Part shown: piece by piece, positions 48,001 through 56,495 of the stretch | Numbering within the stretch: position 1 is the first letter of the stretch | Layout: every line of letters begins with the position of its first letter | NCBI GenBank assembly: GCA_025267735.1 | Contig: CM046301.1 | Span: forward strand, 13,204,190-13,268,189 | Source: Mactra quadrangularis | Taxonomy: Eukaryota; Mollusca; Bivalvia; Venerida; Mactridae | DNA: 64,000 bases | Reading direction: 5' to 3' | Position numbers and translations under genes: made by a program | Notes under the pieces: generated by a model | What the model saw: the letters and a program-made list of their open reading frames with translations, nothing else | What the model was told of the DNA's origin: nothing | The model's database searches: none

Positions 48001-51000
48001 ATGTAATCATTGTATAGAACTTTGTAAACATCAAACCATAAATGGCAGAGATATCCAACAATTTGAAAACTTTAACGCAAGAAAACAAAGGGAAATAATC
48101 CATTTTTAAGCCAGGTAGAGTTGTGGTTACTGTCTTAATCTGTTCATCACAAGGTATGTTATCATTGTATGAAGTTTCATAAAAATCTAACAATAAATGG
48201 CAGAAATATATGCAAAATTAAAAACTTTAACGCAATTGTAAACGACACCAGACACCCGAAATTACAAAGGGCAATAATCCATAATTAAGCAAGGTAGAGT
48301 TGCGGTTACTGTCTAATTCTGTTCATCACATGGTATGTTATCATTGTATAAAGTTTCGTAGAGATCTGACTTTAAATGGCAGAAATACATGGTACATTAA
48401 AAACTTTAACGCAATTGTTTACGACACGGACGCCCGTCCGCACGCCCGCACACCCACCCGCCCTCCCGCCCGCCCGTGTTCGCCAAACTATTAGCCGAAT
48501 TTTTTCGTTGAAAAATCCGGCTAATAATTATAACAATTTCGTCATGAATATTACCTGAACGTGACCTCTACTTCAAGCTTGTCAGATATCAAATAAAGCT
48601 AGTGCACAAGCCAAGCATTTTAGATCTGGTTTTAATCAGATCAAATCTAATATGAACTAATAATTGAACACTGCTCACAAGTTTACCACAAAAGGTGGAG
48701 TATCATGGTCCCAATCAAACCAAAACATGCTGGCCACCTGTGCTAACAACTTAATTGATCAACTGATCACGATGATAATTTAGGCCTGTCCCATAAACTT
48801 TAACTCTTAGCCTGTTGGGGCAACTATAATAACCTTTGCAAGATATAACAAACTAACACTCATTATGAAATATCAAATATGCAATAAATCATCTAAAAGG
48901 TGATTATTCTAGAAATCAGATAAAAAGACTGGGAGGCAAACAAATTGTCAGGGTGCATCAGAAAATGGATGTTTCAATATAACTTGAGTCCCCCTGACTT
49001 TGATTTGTTCTCAAAACTTAAGGAGCCATTACGGGGAATACGCTACGCGAGATTGGATGAACTAGAATGTGCCGTGAATGGGGAGGTCCGAGGTATCAAC
49101 TCTAGTTGCCTAGCAACCGGTATCCAAGCTTTGCCAAGGAGATTGAATTCTGTCATCCAGTCCAGGGGAGATTACTTTGAAGGATTATAAACTAGTGAGT
49201 TGTTTAACACATTGTTTAAAAAAGTTATTAGGCAGTGCTCACTTATTTTTGACTGACCCTTGTATTCTGCATACAGATGACCAGAACAGAGAAGACATGA
49301 GAGAAAATGGGCATAGTGCCGTGTCATGCTTTTCTGCTGTAAAATAATCACTATTGAAAATCAGCCAACGATGAATTGAGCGTACAGGTTATATGTTGTA
49401 AAAATCAATTGACCAGTATTGATCAGTATTGTCCGGTTAAAACCAGAATTGATCGCCGGCCTGGTCAATACTCATATTTATTGACCGCCTTTTTGCCAAC
49501 CCTGATTGAGCCATATGACTACATTTAAAATTAGTAAACAAAAATTATAATTTACATATTAACGTTTATTTACATAATTCATATTTGACTTTAAAAATAG
49601 ACACCCGAGTAAAACTTCAGGAAAGTAATCATCATTGTATCATGTAAAGATAAACAAATAAATCTAGTATAATTATCACTAATTAATGATAAACTAATCT
49701 AAACATACTAATTTAATTACTGTGCCCTTGAAATGTACCTTAAATATACAGCAACTAAATTATCGGACAATCATTATAATAACTAGGCTTGAGAAACAAA
49801 TTACAGTAAGGTGAAAAACAGAAAATGGAACAAAAACAATTTACATCAGGCTTTGAACATCTATTCTTAACAATACCCTACCTGTTTCTAAGAAAGGTAC
49901 AATATCAAATGAGGCATCATTTTATTACCACATATTCAAGCAAGCAAAGCAACAAAACAGAACAGTCATAATGTGCACAAAGAGTTTAAAACAAATAGAT
50001 AAAATAGGGATCAAAGTTTAAATTGTATTTTGAAATTTGAAAACATTGTATTAACAGAGAAGGTGAGACTGTCTGTTTACATACAGTGTTCTAATTGTAT
50101 TGTTCTAATTTCAATACAAAAACTTGTCCCACATGTGTCAGTCTATAATCATTTACATAGTAATTGAAAGAGATAACTTAATTTTCTCTTTATCAATGTC
50201 ATAGAAGATAAAGCCAATCAATTTAATGAAATTAATTTATTTGGTGGTTACATACATGTATAATTTATTAGAAGATATCATCCTGTGACTGACACAGAAT
50301 GAAATGTGTGATAGCACCCAAGACATGTTTTTTCATAGCAGTTAATGTATCAAGCAAGTCTTTTAATCTGGCGATTTTTTATTAGATTTATTCAACAGTT
50401 AGAGGCCTATACATTAATCCTGCTGATTTAAATACTCAGTTTTTGTTTGATAATACCTGTTCAATTATATGGATATCTATGTCTAGTGATCACGAGTACT
50501 GAAGTACTTTAGTGAGTATTTAATTCAGTGGGGCTAATGAATACCCCACAAACAGTGGAATAAAATTCAACAATATTCTTTTACTACATTTTTAGGACAT
50601 GTCCATGAAGTCAATTAATAAATAAATCTTTACCACTTTTTAAGCAGTACCCCTTCCCAAATTTGAAAACAGCCTACAACTCCTCGACTAGGGGAGAAAA
50701 TTTGTCAATATTTGTACAATTTCAAGCTAATCATGGAAGCATCTGTGCACAACCAAGGATAAAACTTTAATTCATCCATAAGCTTCCAATATAATGTTAA
50801 ATCAATAACCCTTTGACAACAGCCACATGTAGTTACCAGGATATCTATTTATAATATCAGTCACCCAAAAATGCGGCGGACCGATGGACAAATCCTGTAA
50901 AAAAATCAAAGGTCTGCCTAGATCTGCAGATATACAGGACCAACTTAGAGTTTTGCAGTGACTGTTATATTGTTTATTTAATTAAGATAATCATTCACCA

Positions 51001-52503
51001 TTGTTTACATTATTAACAATAACAATAGATGTATCATGAATATACAAGGAAATAAAAATTAAAAAAACTAATGTTTGTGATAGCAATGTTTGTTACCTAG
51101 TTGCTTTGACCTCTTATCTGAATATAACATGAATAAGAATGCATATGCAGCTAACAATACAATGTATTTGAAACAAACCCTATTGTGATTATTGTTTTGA
51201 TTATTTATTCATGTAGTCATAAATATTATGGTTTAAGTTAGGTCAACACTACAGTCTATGAAGACTTCTGACCTTACATGAAAGAAGAAGTTTAACAGAG
51301 GTACAGCTACTATTAGGCCCTGTAGGCCTGGGCCGACAAATTGTTCAAGAAAATAACATTTTCAAAAATAAAAACAGGAGGGGTGTGGTGGTTGTGAGCT
51401 TAAGCTGTACGGTCAAATCAAAAGTATTATTTGTCTCTTAGGGAATATGATCATTTTCTTTGCGCAATGCAAATGTAGGCATAATGATCCATTTCTCAGT
51501 GTTGCACGGATGGCTTATGCACCATGCTCATTAAAGTTTGCATTAAATGGTTTAAATTTTTTATTTTGATAATTGTCTTTAAAACAGATCTACTTTGGAA
51601 TGTACATTTTTCTTTTTTTAATCTCCATTTGTTTACGGTCTCAGGAGGCTTTGTCTTTTAAAAGTGCCTGCTAGTTGAAAAAAGTTGACCACATCTCTGT
51701 TTAGTCAAATGTGAATTAATTGAAGGTAAATTGATGGAACAAGTTTATTCATTTGATTTTTGTTGCTACAATACATTTATACAATGTATATATACATGTA
51801 ACTAATTTTCAATTATTGGTCCCTACAAATGCAAGATATATATATATATATAATGTAAGACAAATTAAAGTTCTGTAATACAAGTTTAATAAATTATATT
51901 GGTAATGTAGTCTTTTATTTATTGGAGTTAACGCCGTGTCAACACAATTTTAGGTCATTTTACGGCGTCCAGCTCACCTAACCTAGCTTTCCTGGACCAT
52001 TGTCTATAACCAGTACTCACCTACCCTTCCACAAGGCCGGAAACTTCTCCATATTATCTAATCAATGGAGGAAAATCGACAATAGTGTCAAATTTTCATG
52101 GAAGGTATAACCTCCTCGGGTGGGATTCGAACCCGCACCCCTTCGGGCACAAGTATCCAAATCCCGGCGCGCTACCAACTGCGCTATCGACACGGGTTGG
52201 TAATGAAGTTACCTACAAGTAAAGGTAGCCTTCATATTAAATAAAGTTCCATGAGTACAAAGCTTGTGAGTATAATAATACTAACACAACAAAGAAAATA
52301 ACAAAGAAATAATTAAATAATTATCCTACCTGATGACGGTAGTTGAAATAGCCATTTGAGCCAGCTACCAATAAAGCCCAGTGTTTACCCCCTTCTTCTA
52401 GCGGTTCATTTTGTTGAAACTCTTCAACGAATTTTTCAAACTTCAGAGATGAAGAATAAACACTAGCCACCAAAAGACACAACAAAATTACAGCACGTTC
52501 CAT
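30093..52503 (-). CDS. LGMN: Legumain (asparaginyl endopeptidase)
   Basis: Lysosomal cysteine protease of clan CD, family C13, cleaving after Asn (and Asp at low pH). Twelve exons (minus strand): 52330-52503, 39902-39999, 38598-38679, 37659-37732, 37025-37100, 36074-36136, 35168-35237, 33391-33509, 32409-32579, 31582-31698, 30812-30985, 30093-30206. They total 1332 nt (443 aa; human 433), phases agree, introns GT-AG. Signal peptide at residues 1-17 ([17 protein letters not shown]). [20 protein letters not shown] opens the caspase-like domain. The catalytic dyad is His156 (NFVDHGGPG) and Cys197 (EACESGSM); S1-pocket residues Arg56-His57, Glu195, SNPHESS and GDVYS are kept. The C-terminal inhibitory domain keeps the four disulfide cysteines (386, 398, 421, 438). 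A TNTSH glycosylation site is conserved. The human RGD is absent (TGDKENARG here). Intron 1 is 12.3 kb. The copy looks intact. Regulation is post-translational by acid self-processing in this family; no promoter element was identified. Confidence 0.97.
31040..31349 (-). mobile_element. tRNA-derived SINE (family 1), copy b
   Basis: Body CTGGCCCCTTGTCTATAACC and CAAGGCCGGAACTTCTCCAT, head ending TGTGCTATAGACCCGGGT (minus-strand A-box region). Somewhat diverged. Legumain intron 10. Confidence 0.7.
31865..31905. repeat. CATTAACC MITE fragment
   Basis: CTGTCAGTGGCGCAAACATT then AACCATGCTGATTTAAA: the left end of the MITE seen at 45113, without its right end. Legumain intron 9. Confidence 0.5.
32185..32345 (+). 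mobile_element. tRNA-derived SINE (family 3), copy 2
   Basis: CCCAGCTAGCTTAGCACACA (A-box region), TGCATTCAATTCCC (B-box region) and CAGCCATTCTCCCTCCATTA in the body, matching the copy at 2478. Legumain intron 9. Confidence 0.55.
32673..32860 (+). mobile_element. G/C-run MITE, copy 4 (3'-truncated)
   Basis: GCATATCCAGGATTTTTTTC, G runs, core AACCACAACCACATTAAACA and AAGCACCGAGAAAAACTGCT; the right half with the C run is missing. Legumain intron 8. Confidence 0.6.
33600..34725 (-). mobile_element. TIR element family A, split by a nested element
   Basis: Left end GCCATGCCAAATTGGAATCT then TGTTAAGCGTCAACTC; right end CTCAACAAAATTCCGGTATG then ACATAGTC. Reading on the minus strand, the two halves match the two halves of the copy at 4046-4432. 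They are separated by about 725 bp at a TA in GACATTA|TAATGTG. Lies in legumain intron 7. Confidence 0.6.
33762..34490. mobile_element. Nested TIR element inside family A
   Basis: Perfect inverted ends TAGTAAATAAATATTAACCT continuing GACGTT, and AACGTCAGGTTAATATTTAT continuing TTACTA. The junction sits at a TA pair of the host element, so TA is the likely target duplication. The interior contains a B-box-like GGTTCGAGCCC at about 33988, perhaps an old SINE, and no transposase. Confidence 0.6.
35237..35590 (-). repeat. 28-bp minisatellite built on the exon-7 splice acceptor
   Basis: Thirteen tandem units starting at 35237, 35265, 35293 and so on every 28 bp; the unit beginning at 35517 is about 3 bp shorter. 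The plus-strand unit is GCTGAAATATAGAGGAGATC followed by ATGTATGA. On the coding strand each unit reads ATCTCCTCTATATTTCAG, a pyrimidine-rich tract ending in CAG, and the unit next to legumain exon 7 supplies that exon's real acceptor (TTTATTTCAG|CTTG, boundary 35237/35238). The array is therefore a tandem amplification of a 3' splice site. It lies in legumain intron 6. Confidence 0.9.
36520..36620 (-). mobile_element. Family 1 SINE 3' fragment
   Basis: AGCTCTCCTGGACCATCGTC then TATGATAAGTATTCACC corresponds to the conserved CTGGACCATTGTCTATAACC block of family 1. No tRNA head. Legumain intron 5. Confidence 0.45.
37113..37417 (+). mobile_element. Helitron/pearl-like element, one core unit
   Basis: Starts CAAGAAATGTAATGTGGAAA, then CCACATTAAAGCCGGATTT, one ~155-bp core unit (GGTAGAGTTGTGGTTACTTT ... 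ATAAATGGCAGAAAAATATG), a C-rich stretch, and a terminal hairpin TTAGCCGAATTTTTTCGTTG then AAAAATCCAGCTAA. Same family as the large array at 46417-48524. The 5' end lies 12 bp from the acceptor of legumain exon 5 (37025-37100), inside intron 4. Confidence 0.7.
38771..38932. mobile_element. ACAACTCAACCC hairpin MITE, copy 2
   Basis: CAGTAATGACTGTTAGCAAA, then AGCTCAACCCGTAGACAACT and later CAGGTTGAGTTGTCTTTGGG. Same layout as 22685-22842. Legumain intron 2, 92 bp upstream of exon 3. Confidence 0.7.
38940..39895. other. Legumain intron 2, nothing recognised
   Basis: Intronic AT-rich DNA between the MITE and exon 2. No open frame or repeat stands out. Confidence 0.5.
40250..40380. repeat. ATCGATTA-rich inverted segment
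   Basis: AGTGTTGTTCTGATGATTGG, with AATCGATTAA repeated twice and GATCATCGGTTAGAAAGGAG. This resembles termini of hAT-type MITEs found widely in animals, and another cluster of CCGATTA-type repeats lies at 9660-9720. Weak call, fragment only. Legumain intron 1. Confidence 0.3.
40839..40998. repeat. 160-bp near-perfect palindrome
   Basis: Arms 40839-40916 and 40920-40998 around a GAA centre (AAAGGCC GAA GGCCTTT). Outer end AAGGAATGAATTCATAGAAA, inner CATCGAAAAATAAATGTCA. The arms differ only by a one-base indel in the CACTTTTGG/CATTTTGG stretch and a few bases at TTGCAT/TTCAGCAT. It would extrude as a single long hairpin. No coding sequence. Legumain intron 1. Confidence 0.9.
41582..44374. 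mobile_element. 2.8-kb TIR element with GGTAACGGAAATTT motifs
   Basis: Inverted ends CGGTTATTCTCAATAGATAG then GTCCATC (41582) and GATGGACCTATCTATAGAGA then ATGACCG (to 44374), 27 bp with two mismatches, flanked on both sides by TTAT (41578-41581 and 44375-44378), a clear 4-bp duplication. Inside are about nine copies of GGTAACGGAAATTTT or close variants: 42160, 42499, 43254(-), 43273, 43613, 43629, 43785, 43976 and 44183. No transposase frame. Chapaev, Academ, Sola1 and Ginger transposons make 4-bp duplications; the family is not assigned. Legumain intron 1. Confidence 0.75.
44379..45090. other. Legumain intron 1, nothing recognised
   Basis: AT-rich spacer between two mobile elements. No frame or repeat worth naming. 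Confidence 0.5.
45113..45232. mobile_element. CATTAACCCC-ended MITE, copy 2
   Basis: CATACATTAACCCCCTGATT then TAAATAATC; right end ACATCAGCAGGATTAATGTA then TG. Preceded by CTGTCAGTGGCA, also seen before the fragments at 31865 and 55330. Legumain intron 1. Confidence 0.65.
45302..45803 (+). mobile_element. Helitron/pearl-like element, two core units
   Basis: Starts CAAGAGCAGTCAGAGGAGAC, then AGCATGCTCGACTATTCGGG. Two ~170-bp core units follow (45421-45568 and 45590-45740), sharing TTATGTAACTTGGTATTTGA and AAAACTTAACCAAGAA. It ends CTATTCTTCGAAAAGTCGAG then CTAA, where the 3' hairpin restates the 5' subterminal GCTCGACT. Different core sequence from the 46417 element, but the same plan: CAAGA start, internal direct repeats, hairpin, CTAA end. 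Confidence 0.7.
46140..48690 (+). mobile_element. Host element split by the array insertion
   Basis: Outer parts 46140-46416 and 48525-48690 match a continuous copy at about 62130-62520. Shared blocks: CCAATCAATGCGTAGCTTTC with ATCTAGACGAAA, TGCGATTGG, GACGTAGACGATGTAAACAA, then after the insertion ACAATTTCGTCATGAATATT and CCTGAACGTGACCT, ending GGTTTTAATCAGAT. The continuous copy shows the uninterrupted site. No coding sequence; class unknown. Confidence 0.65.
46417..48524 (+). mobile_element. Helitron/pearl-like element with 10 x 155-bp core array
   Basis: Begins CAAGAAAGATAATGTGGGAG, then CCACATTAAAGCCGGATTTT. Ten tandem core units follow (GGTAGAGTTG markers near 46871, 47026, 47182, 47335, 47491, 47646, 47802, 47956, 48112, 48291; spacing 153-156 bp, the last 179). 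Then a C-rich microsatellite (ACGCCCGCACACCCACCCGC region, about 48425-48480) and a 3' hairpin (TTAGCCGAATTTTTTCGTTG then AAAAATCCGGCTAA, 48491-48524). This is the pearl / Helitron-insertion-element plan described in bivalves: unique ends, a satellite-like core, a terminal hairpin and a CTRR end. The left flank ends in A and the right flank begins with T, as for Helitron targets. No protein. Confidence 0.8.
48945..49190 (+). pseudogene. Mariner transposase C-terminal fragment
   Basis: The frame reads [20 protein letters not shown], then [20 protein letters not shown] and [12 protein letters not shown] followed by a stop. This is the end of a mariner-type (Tc1/mariner) transposase: SP.DFDLF carries the third catalytic Asp, and GIQ.LP.R...I...GDYFEG is the usual C-terminus. 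The N-terminal DNA-binding and first catalytic parts are absent upstream, so it is a relic. Legumain intron 1. Confidence 0.8.
49200..51915. other. Legumain intron 1, distal part
   Basis: Mostly unremarkable AT-rich DNA. The only recognised element is the MITE at 50408-50542. An ATATATAT microsatellite occurs at about 51837-51852. Confidence 0.5.
50408..50542. mobile_element. CATTAACCCC-ended MITE, copy 3
   Basis: CTATACATTAATCCTGCTGA then TTTAAATA; right end TATTTAATTCAGTGGGGCTA then ATGAATA. About 135 bp, inverted ends with mismatches. Legumain intron 1. Confidence 0.6.
51922..52199 (-). mobile_element. tRNA-derived SINE (family 1), copy c
   Basis: The best-preserved head besides 20951: the minus strand has GATAGCGCAGTTGGTAGCGC (A box) and GGTTCGAATCCC (B box), then the ACAAGGCCGGAAACTTCTCC body (plus-strand spelling) and the GTTGACACGGCGTTAACTCC end. 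It lies 131 bp from legumain exon 1, in intron 1. Confidence 0.8.
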
Positions 52504-53960
52504 GGTGAAATATCGTAAACAAATAAATTCTCTCAGCTGTACTTCGCTTATAGATAGACAGCGGCCATATTGGATATGTCACATGATTAGCACGTGATCT
52601 AAATCACGCGCTTAAATCGATTGATTAGTGAAAGTTGCAGGTGATTTTGCTCTTTGCACGCTTGCATCATGTGAATGTTTGTAAATAAATTGAGATCTAC
52701 TTTCTAAATATTTTATTAGTAAACTTTGAATAATAGTGGTTCATTTTTACGATGACTTAATTCATAGATATATGTTAGCGTATTTAAATACAAAATAAAT
52801 TGCGCAATGTGTCGTTATATTTACTTATAAGTCCGTCGTATATTCTACATACATATGTAATAATATTGTTTTATATTAAAAGTATTTAATTGTTAAATTA
52901 ATACATATATGAATTAAATTCATAATGCTAACTTTTATATAGTGAATGTGTAATTAGATCGCTTATATGTGAATGTATGTCTAATGAGTGGAAAGAAATA
53001 TTTTCAAATGTAAATTTAAACCTTAAGTACTGCTTGCATGCAATGGCGGGTCCATCCTTGAGTAAGAAGGAGTTACGATTTCTTTCAGTAAAAAAAGTAC
53101 AAAAATGATGCAATAAGGTGTGCAATATTTTACAGGATTTGTACAAAAAATGTCCGAGTTTTTAATGTTTCTTGCTTTTGACTTACGATGATTTTTATCG
53201 TAAGATTTTTTGCGAAAAACACTACAGGTTCACACTAGTTTGTCATTGGCAGTTTAACTGTAATTCGAAGAACGTACGTGAATCGCTGAATTCATTTTAG
53301 TTCGTTTTATTTCATCATGATATTTTAAAGCGAAACGATATTTAAAATACATGAACCTTAAATATTCAGGATATTTTGAAAGAACGTACAGTGACTCGTG
53401 ACTCTTATCAGCATATCACATGGCTATCACGAGTTCTTCCCTTTTAGTAAATACATGTATTTTCTTTTTTCGATAGGTGTCACACAGGTATACATATATC
53501 TGCTGATTACCATATTTAAAGAGGATTAACAACGGCTCGGGTTCCTGGTTAACCAGTCGTAGACGGCCCCAAGCCCGGTTGAGAAATGATGAGGGCGACC
53601 AAAACTGCCGAGACTTCAAGGAGGCCAGCTGAGGAAGAAAGTTCCGTCAAAGGATTGTCATACTAGTATAGACACATAACTCGTTTGAGCTAAGTTCTAG
53701 CCTCGATCGGGACATAAAGCAACCATATGGAATGGACGGGCCCTAGTTAAGAATTAAACCCATAGTAGAAGAAGTATTTCTTGGATGGATTCCTATATGC
53801 ATGCTGCTAATAGTATAAAGGCGAATTCCCATACTGTTAAAAACGTAACACTAGTTTTTTAACACTTCCATGCACTGCAAAGAATAAAGACATTTATCTG
53901 ATACAGTTATTCTCTACAAACGCCTCAAAGGAACTTTTTAATATAAATGAAAAATCCTGA
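52504..53960. other. Legumain 5' flank / intergenic
   Basis: Region upstream of the legumain ATG. No clear TATA box or CpG island. A GC-richer patch at 53530-53640 (AACCAGTCGTAGACGGCCCC) looks like the edge of an old retroelement. No gene recognised. Confidence 0.4.
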
Positions 53961-53962
53961 TC

Positions 53963-55190
53963 ATGACGCAATCATGTATATATTCTTTCAGTTTATTTTT
54001 ATCAGTTTTAGATAGCATTGCTCCTGTCAGACACATAAGACTGAAACAAGGATCAGAACCATGGATAGATGGTGAAATTCTTCAAACTATTGAAGGCAGA
54101 GATAAAGCTTTTAATTTGTATGTAAAAGAAAAAACTGATGAGAATTTTAGTGCTTTTAAAATGCTAAGAAATAAAGTTCAATATCTAATTCAAAAACCAA
54201 TTATTTTTCAAGCATTATTGAAGAAAATAAAAATGATTCTAAATCTTTATGACAGTGTTTAAAAACACTTTGCTTACCCTCAAAGAAAAACAAAAATGTA
54301 TCTTCTTGTAATATAGCATTATCTGTTGATGGAGAGGTGTGTTTTGAGAAGTCCACTATTGCTAGGACTTTTAATGATTTTTTCCCTACTATTGCATGTA
54401 AGCTTGTAGATAAACTTTCCGACAGTGTTGGTCAATATGGTGAAATTGTGACTAACTTTTATTCTAAACTCGGTGTTCGATCAAACAGTTTTGCTTTCTC
54501 TCTAATGTCTGAGGCTAAAGTGTTAAAATATATCAGCAGTTTGAGCCCAAATAAAGCCACTGACCTTGACGGACTGCCTTATCGTTTTATCAGGGAATGG
54601 GCTCCAATTATTGTTGCCCCCCTAACACATATTATAAATTTGTATCTTATACAAGGGAGAGTACCTAAAGAATAAAAAAAATGCAAGAGTAGTTACCCTC
54701 TTTAAGAAGAATAACCGTCTATCTGTTTGTAACTACAGACCGGTGTCTATTTTAAATATTTTTTCGAAAATTCTCGAAAAAGTTGTTTATGATCAAATTG
54801 ATTCCTACCGTAAGGAGAAACATTTAATTTACAATTTTCAGTCAGTTTATAGGGGTGGTTTCTCCACAGATACATGTCTAATTCATTTAATAGATTACAT
54901 CCGTCTTGAAATGACAAAGGAAATGTTGTAGGCATGGTGTTGTTGGATCTGCAGAAAGCTTTTGACACTGTCAACCATACCATTCATTTAACCAAACTTA
55001 TAGCCTGTGGCTTGGGTAACGAAATTTGTCGGTGGTTTGAGTCTTATCTGTCTAAAAGACTGCAATATAGCAGATGTGTCAGGTACTTTTTCAAGTAATT
55101 CAACTGTTACATGTGGGGTTCCACAAGGTTCGATCCTTGGCCCTTCATTATTTCTTTTATACGTTAATGATAAGTCAGCCGTAGTCTAGG
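53963..55190 (+). pseudogene. Decayed non-LTR retrotransposon (RT fragment)
   Basis: Successive frames encode parts of a CR1/L2/jockey-type LINE ORF2: the linker after the endonuclease (VRHIRLKQGSEPWIDGEI), RT motifs 0-2 (SPNKATDLDGLPYRFIREWA, NYRPVSILNIFSKILEKVVY), and motif A (LLDLQKAFDTVNHT). Stops and frameshifts break it near 54262, 54675 (a stop right after VPKE, where relatives have Trp) and 54931. The downstream PQGSILGPSLFLLYVNDKS block is present, but the YADD catalytic motif and the 3' end are gone. Plus strand, intergenic between legumain and the Rho gene. Clearly dead. Confidence 0.85.
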
Positions 55191-55329
55191 GACATTACAA
55201 TTTATTTTATAACTAGCGCTAGAACAGCTTAAAACATTGTAATTATTTAATAACAACACTTTTTAATTTCATAAGAATGGTGTTAAATAACTAAAACATT
55301 AGTATTAAGTACTGTCAAATCTTACCCCT

Positions 55330-55350
55330 ATGTCAGTGGTGCATACGGAT
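55330..55350. repeat. CATTAACC MITE terminal scrap
   Basis: TGTCAGTGGTGCATACGGAT matches the outer left end of the MITE at 45091-45120 and then stops. Confidence 0.35.
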
Positions 55351-55378
55351 TTAAATGCACATTATATAGTACTTCACA

Positions 55379-55496
55379 TGCTCGTACCCAGAGTCTAGCA
55401 GGATTCTCAAAATTATTATTAGATCGAGAATCTTGATAACCTCGGGGTACGAGAATGTTAGATCGAGAATCTCGATAACCTCGGAGTACGAGAATG
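55379..55496. repeat. Short hairpin repeat, copy 5 (with extra arm)
   Basis: Left arm of the second type (CTCGTACCCAGAGTCTAGCA then GGATTCTC), right arm GATCGAGAATCTTGATAACC, then a second right arm in tandem (GATCGAGAATCTCGATAACC then TCGGAGTACGAGAATG). Shows that a single arm can duplicate. Confidence 0.8.
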
Positions 55497-55797
55497 AGTG
55501 CTTCAGTATACTCGCCATTGAGAAATAAAATACTTGAAAAAAACTGAGCATATATTAAATATTTAAATCACCGGGGTTAGAGTATGATCTGCTGACAGTT
55601 GAATAAAAACTCTTTTGAACTTAATTGGTACCCATGTATAGTAATCGCCCGAAATAAGTTCAGAGGATTGCTCCGAATTGCTGCTTAATAGAATCACTGG
55701 CTCCCGGCACGAAAGAGCTCCCCTAAGGAGATTATAATTAGAAGTTAGACTTTTTGGGTGGTAGATGGACTTTTTCATGACGAGAGTCTGTTAATAC

Positions 55798-55882
55798 CAT
55801 TCTCATACCCAGAGGAAATCAGGATTCTCGGTCCAAGTTAGAGAATCGAGAATCTTAATATTAACCTCTTGGAACTAGAATG
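55798..55882. repeat. Short hairpin repeat, copy 6
   Basis: CATTCTCATACCCAGAGGAA then ATCAGGATTCTCGG; right GAATCGAGAATCTTAATATT then AACCTCTTGGAACTAGAATG. More diverged. Intergenic upstream of the Rho gene. Confidence 0.7.
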
Positions 55883-56495
55883 GTCAAATCATGAAATAGG
55901 TTTTTTGTTGAAAGCAGATGTATCAAATCTATACTAAAAGGGTCTAACTGTGTAAAAGTGTCATGATTATTTATATTGAGAGCCACACCCATATGTCCTT
56001 TAAGTTAAGTTAAGTGTACATGTATTTCATCTCTAAAAATAGCTGCAAAACTTCGTATTGTTTTATCTATTTTTAGATATCGATCACTATACTACATGTA
56101 CCTGACTGTATCATATATGGGTAGATATGTGTGAAATATTGGTATCGATCTGTAAATAAATTTAAACCTTCTGTGAGATCTAAAATTAGTTTGACAACCG
56201 ACAGTATAGTATTTCTATTTTTAACTAAGGTAAACCCGCCCTATATATACGCTTCGTATGCCGGCGACGGTATTTATTAAATGATTATTTCTCGCACGTA
56301 AAATAGTATAGAATATTTAATATAATATACGGACAGTGTATTTTAAAAGAAGAAAATTATTTTGAAAATATAATACATTAAATAAAGTATGAATTATTAA
56401 ATCGGACATTGTGATATTTCAGAAGAAAACCTACATTGAAAATAAACGTTGATTTTATTATTCATAAAAGCGAAAAGACAAATAAATAAAACAAT

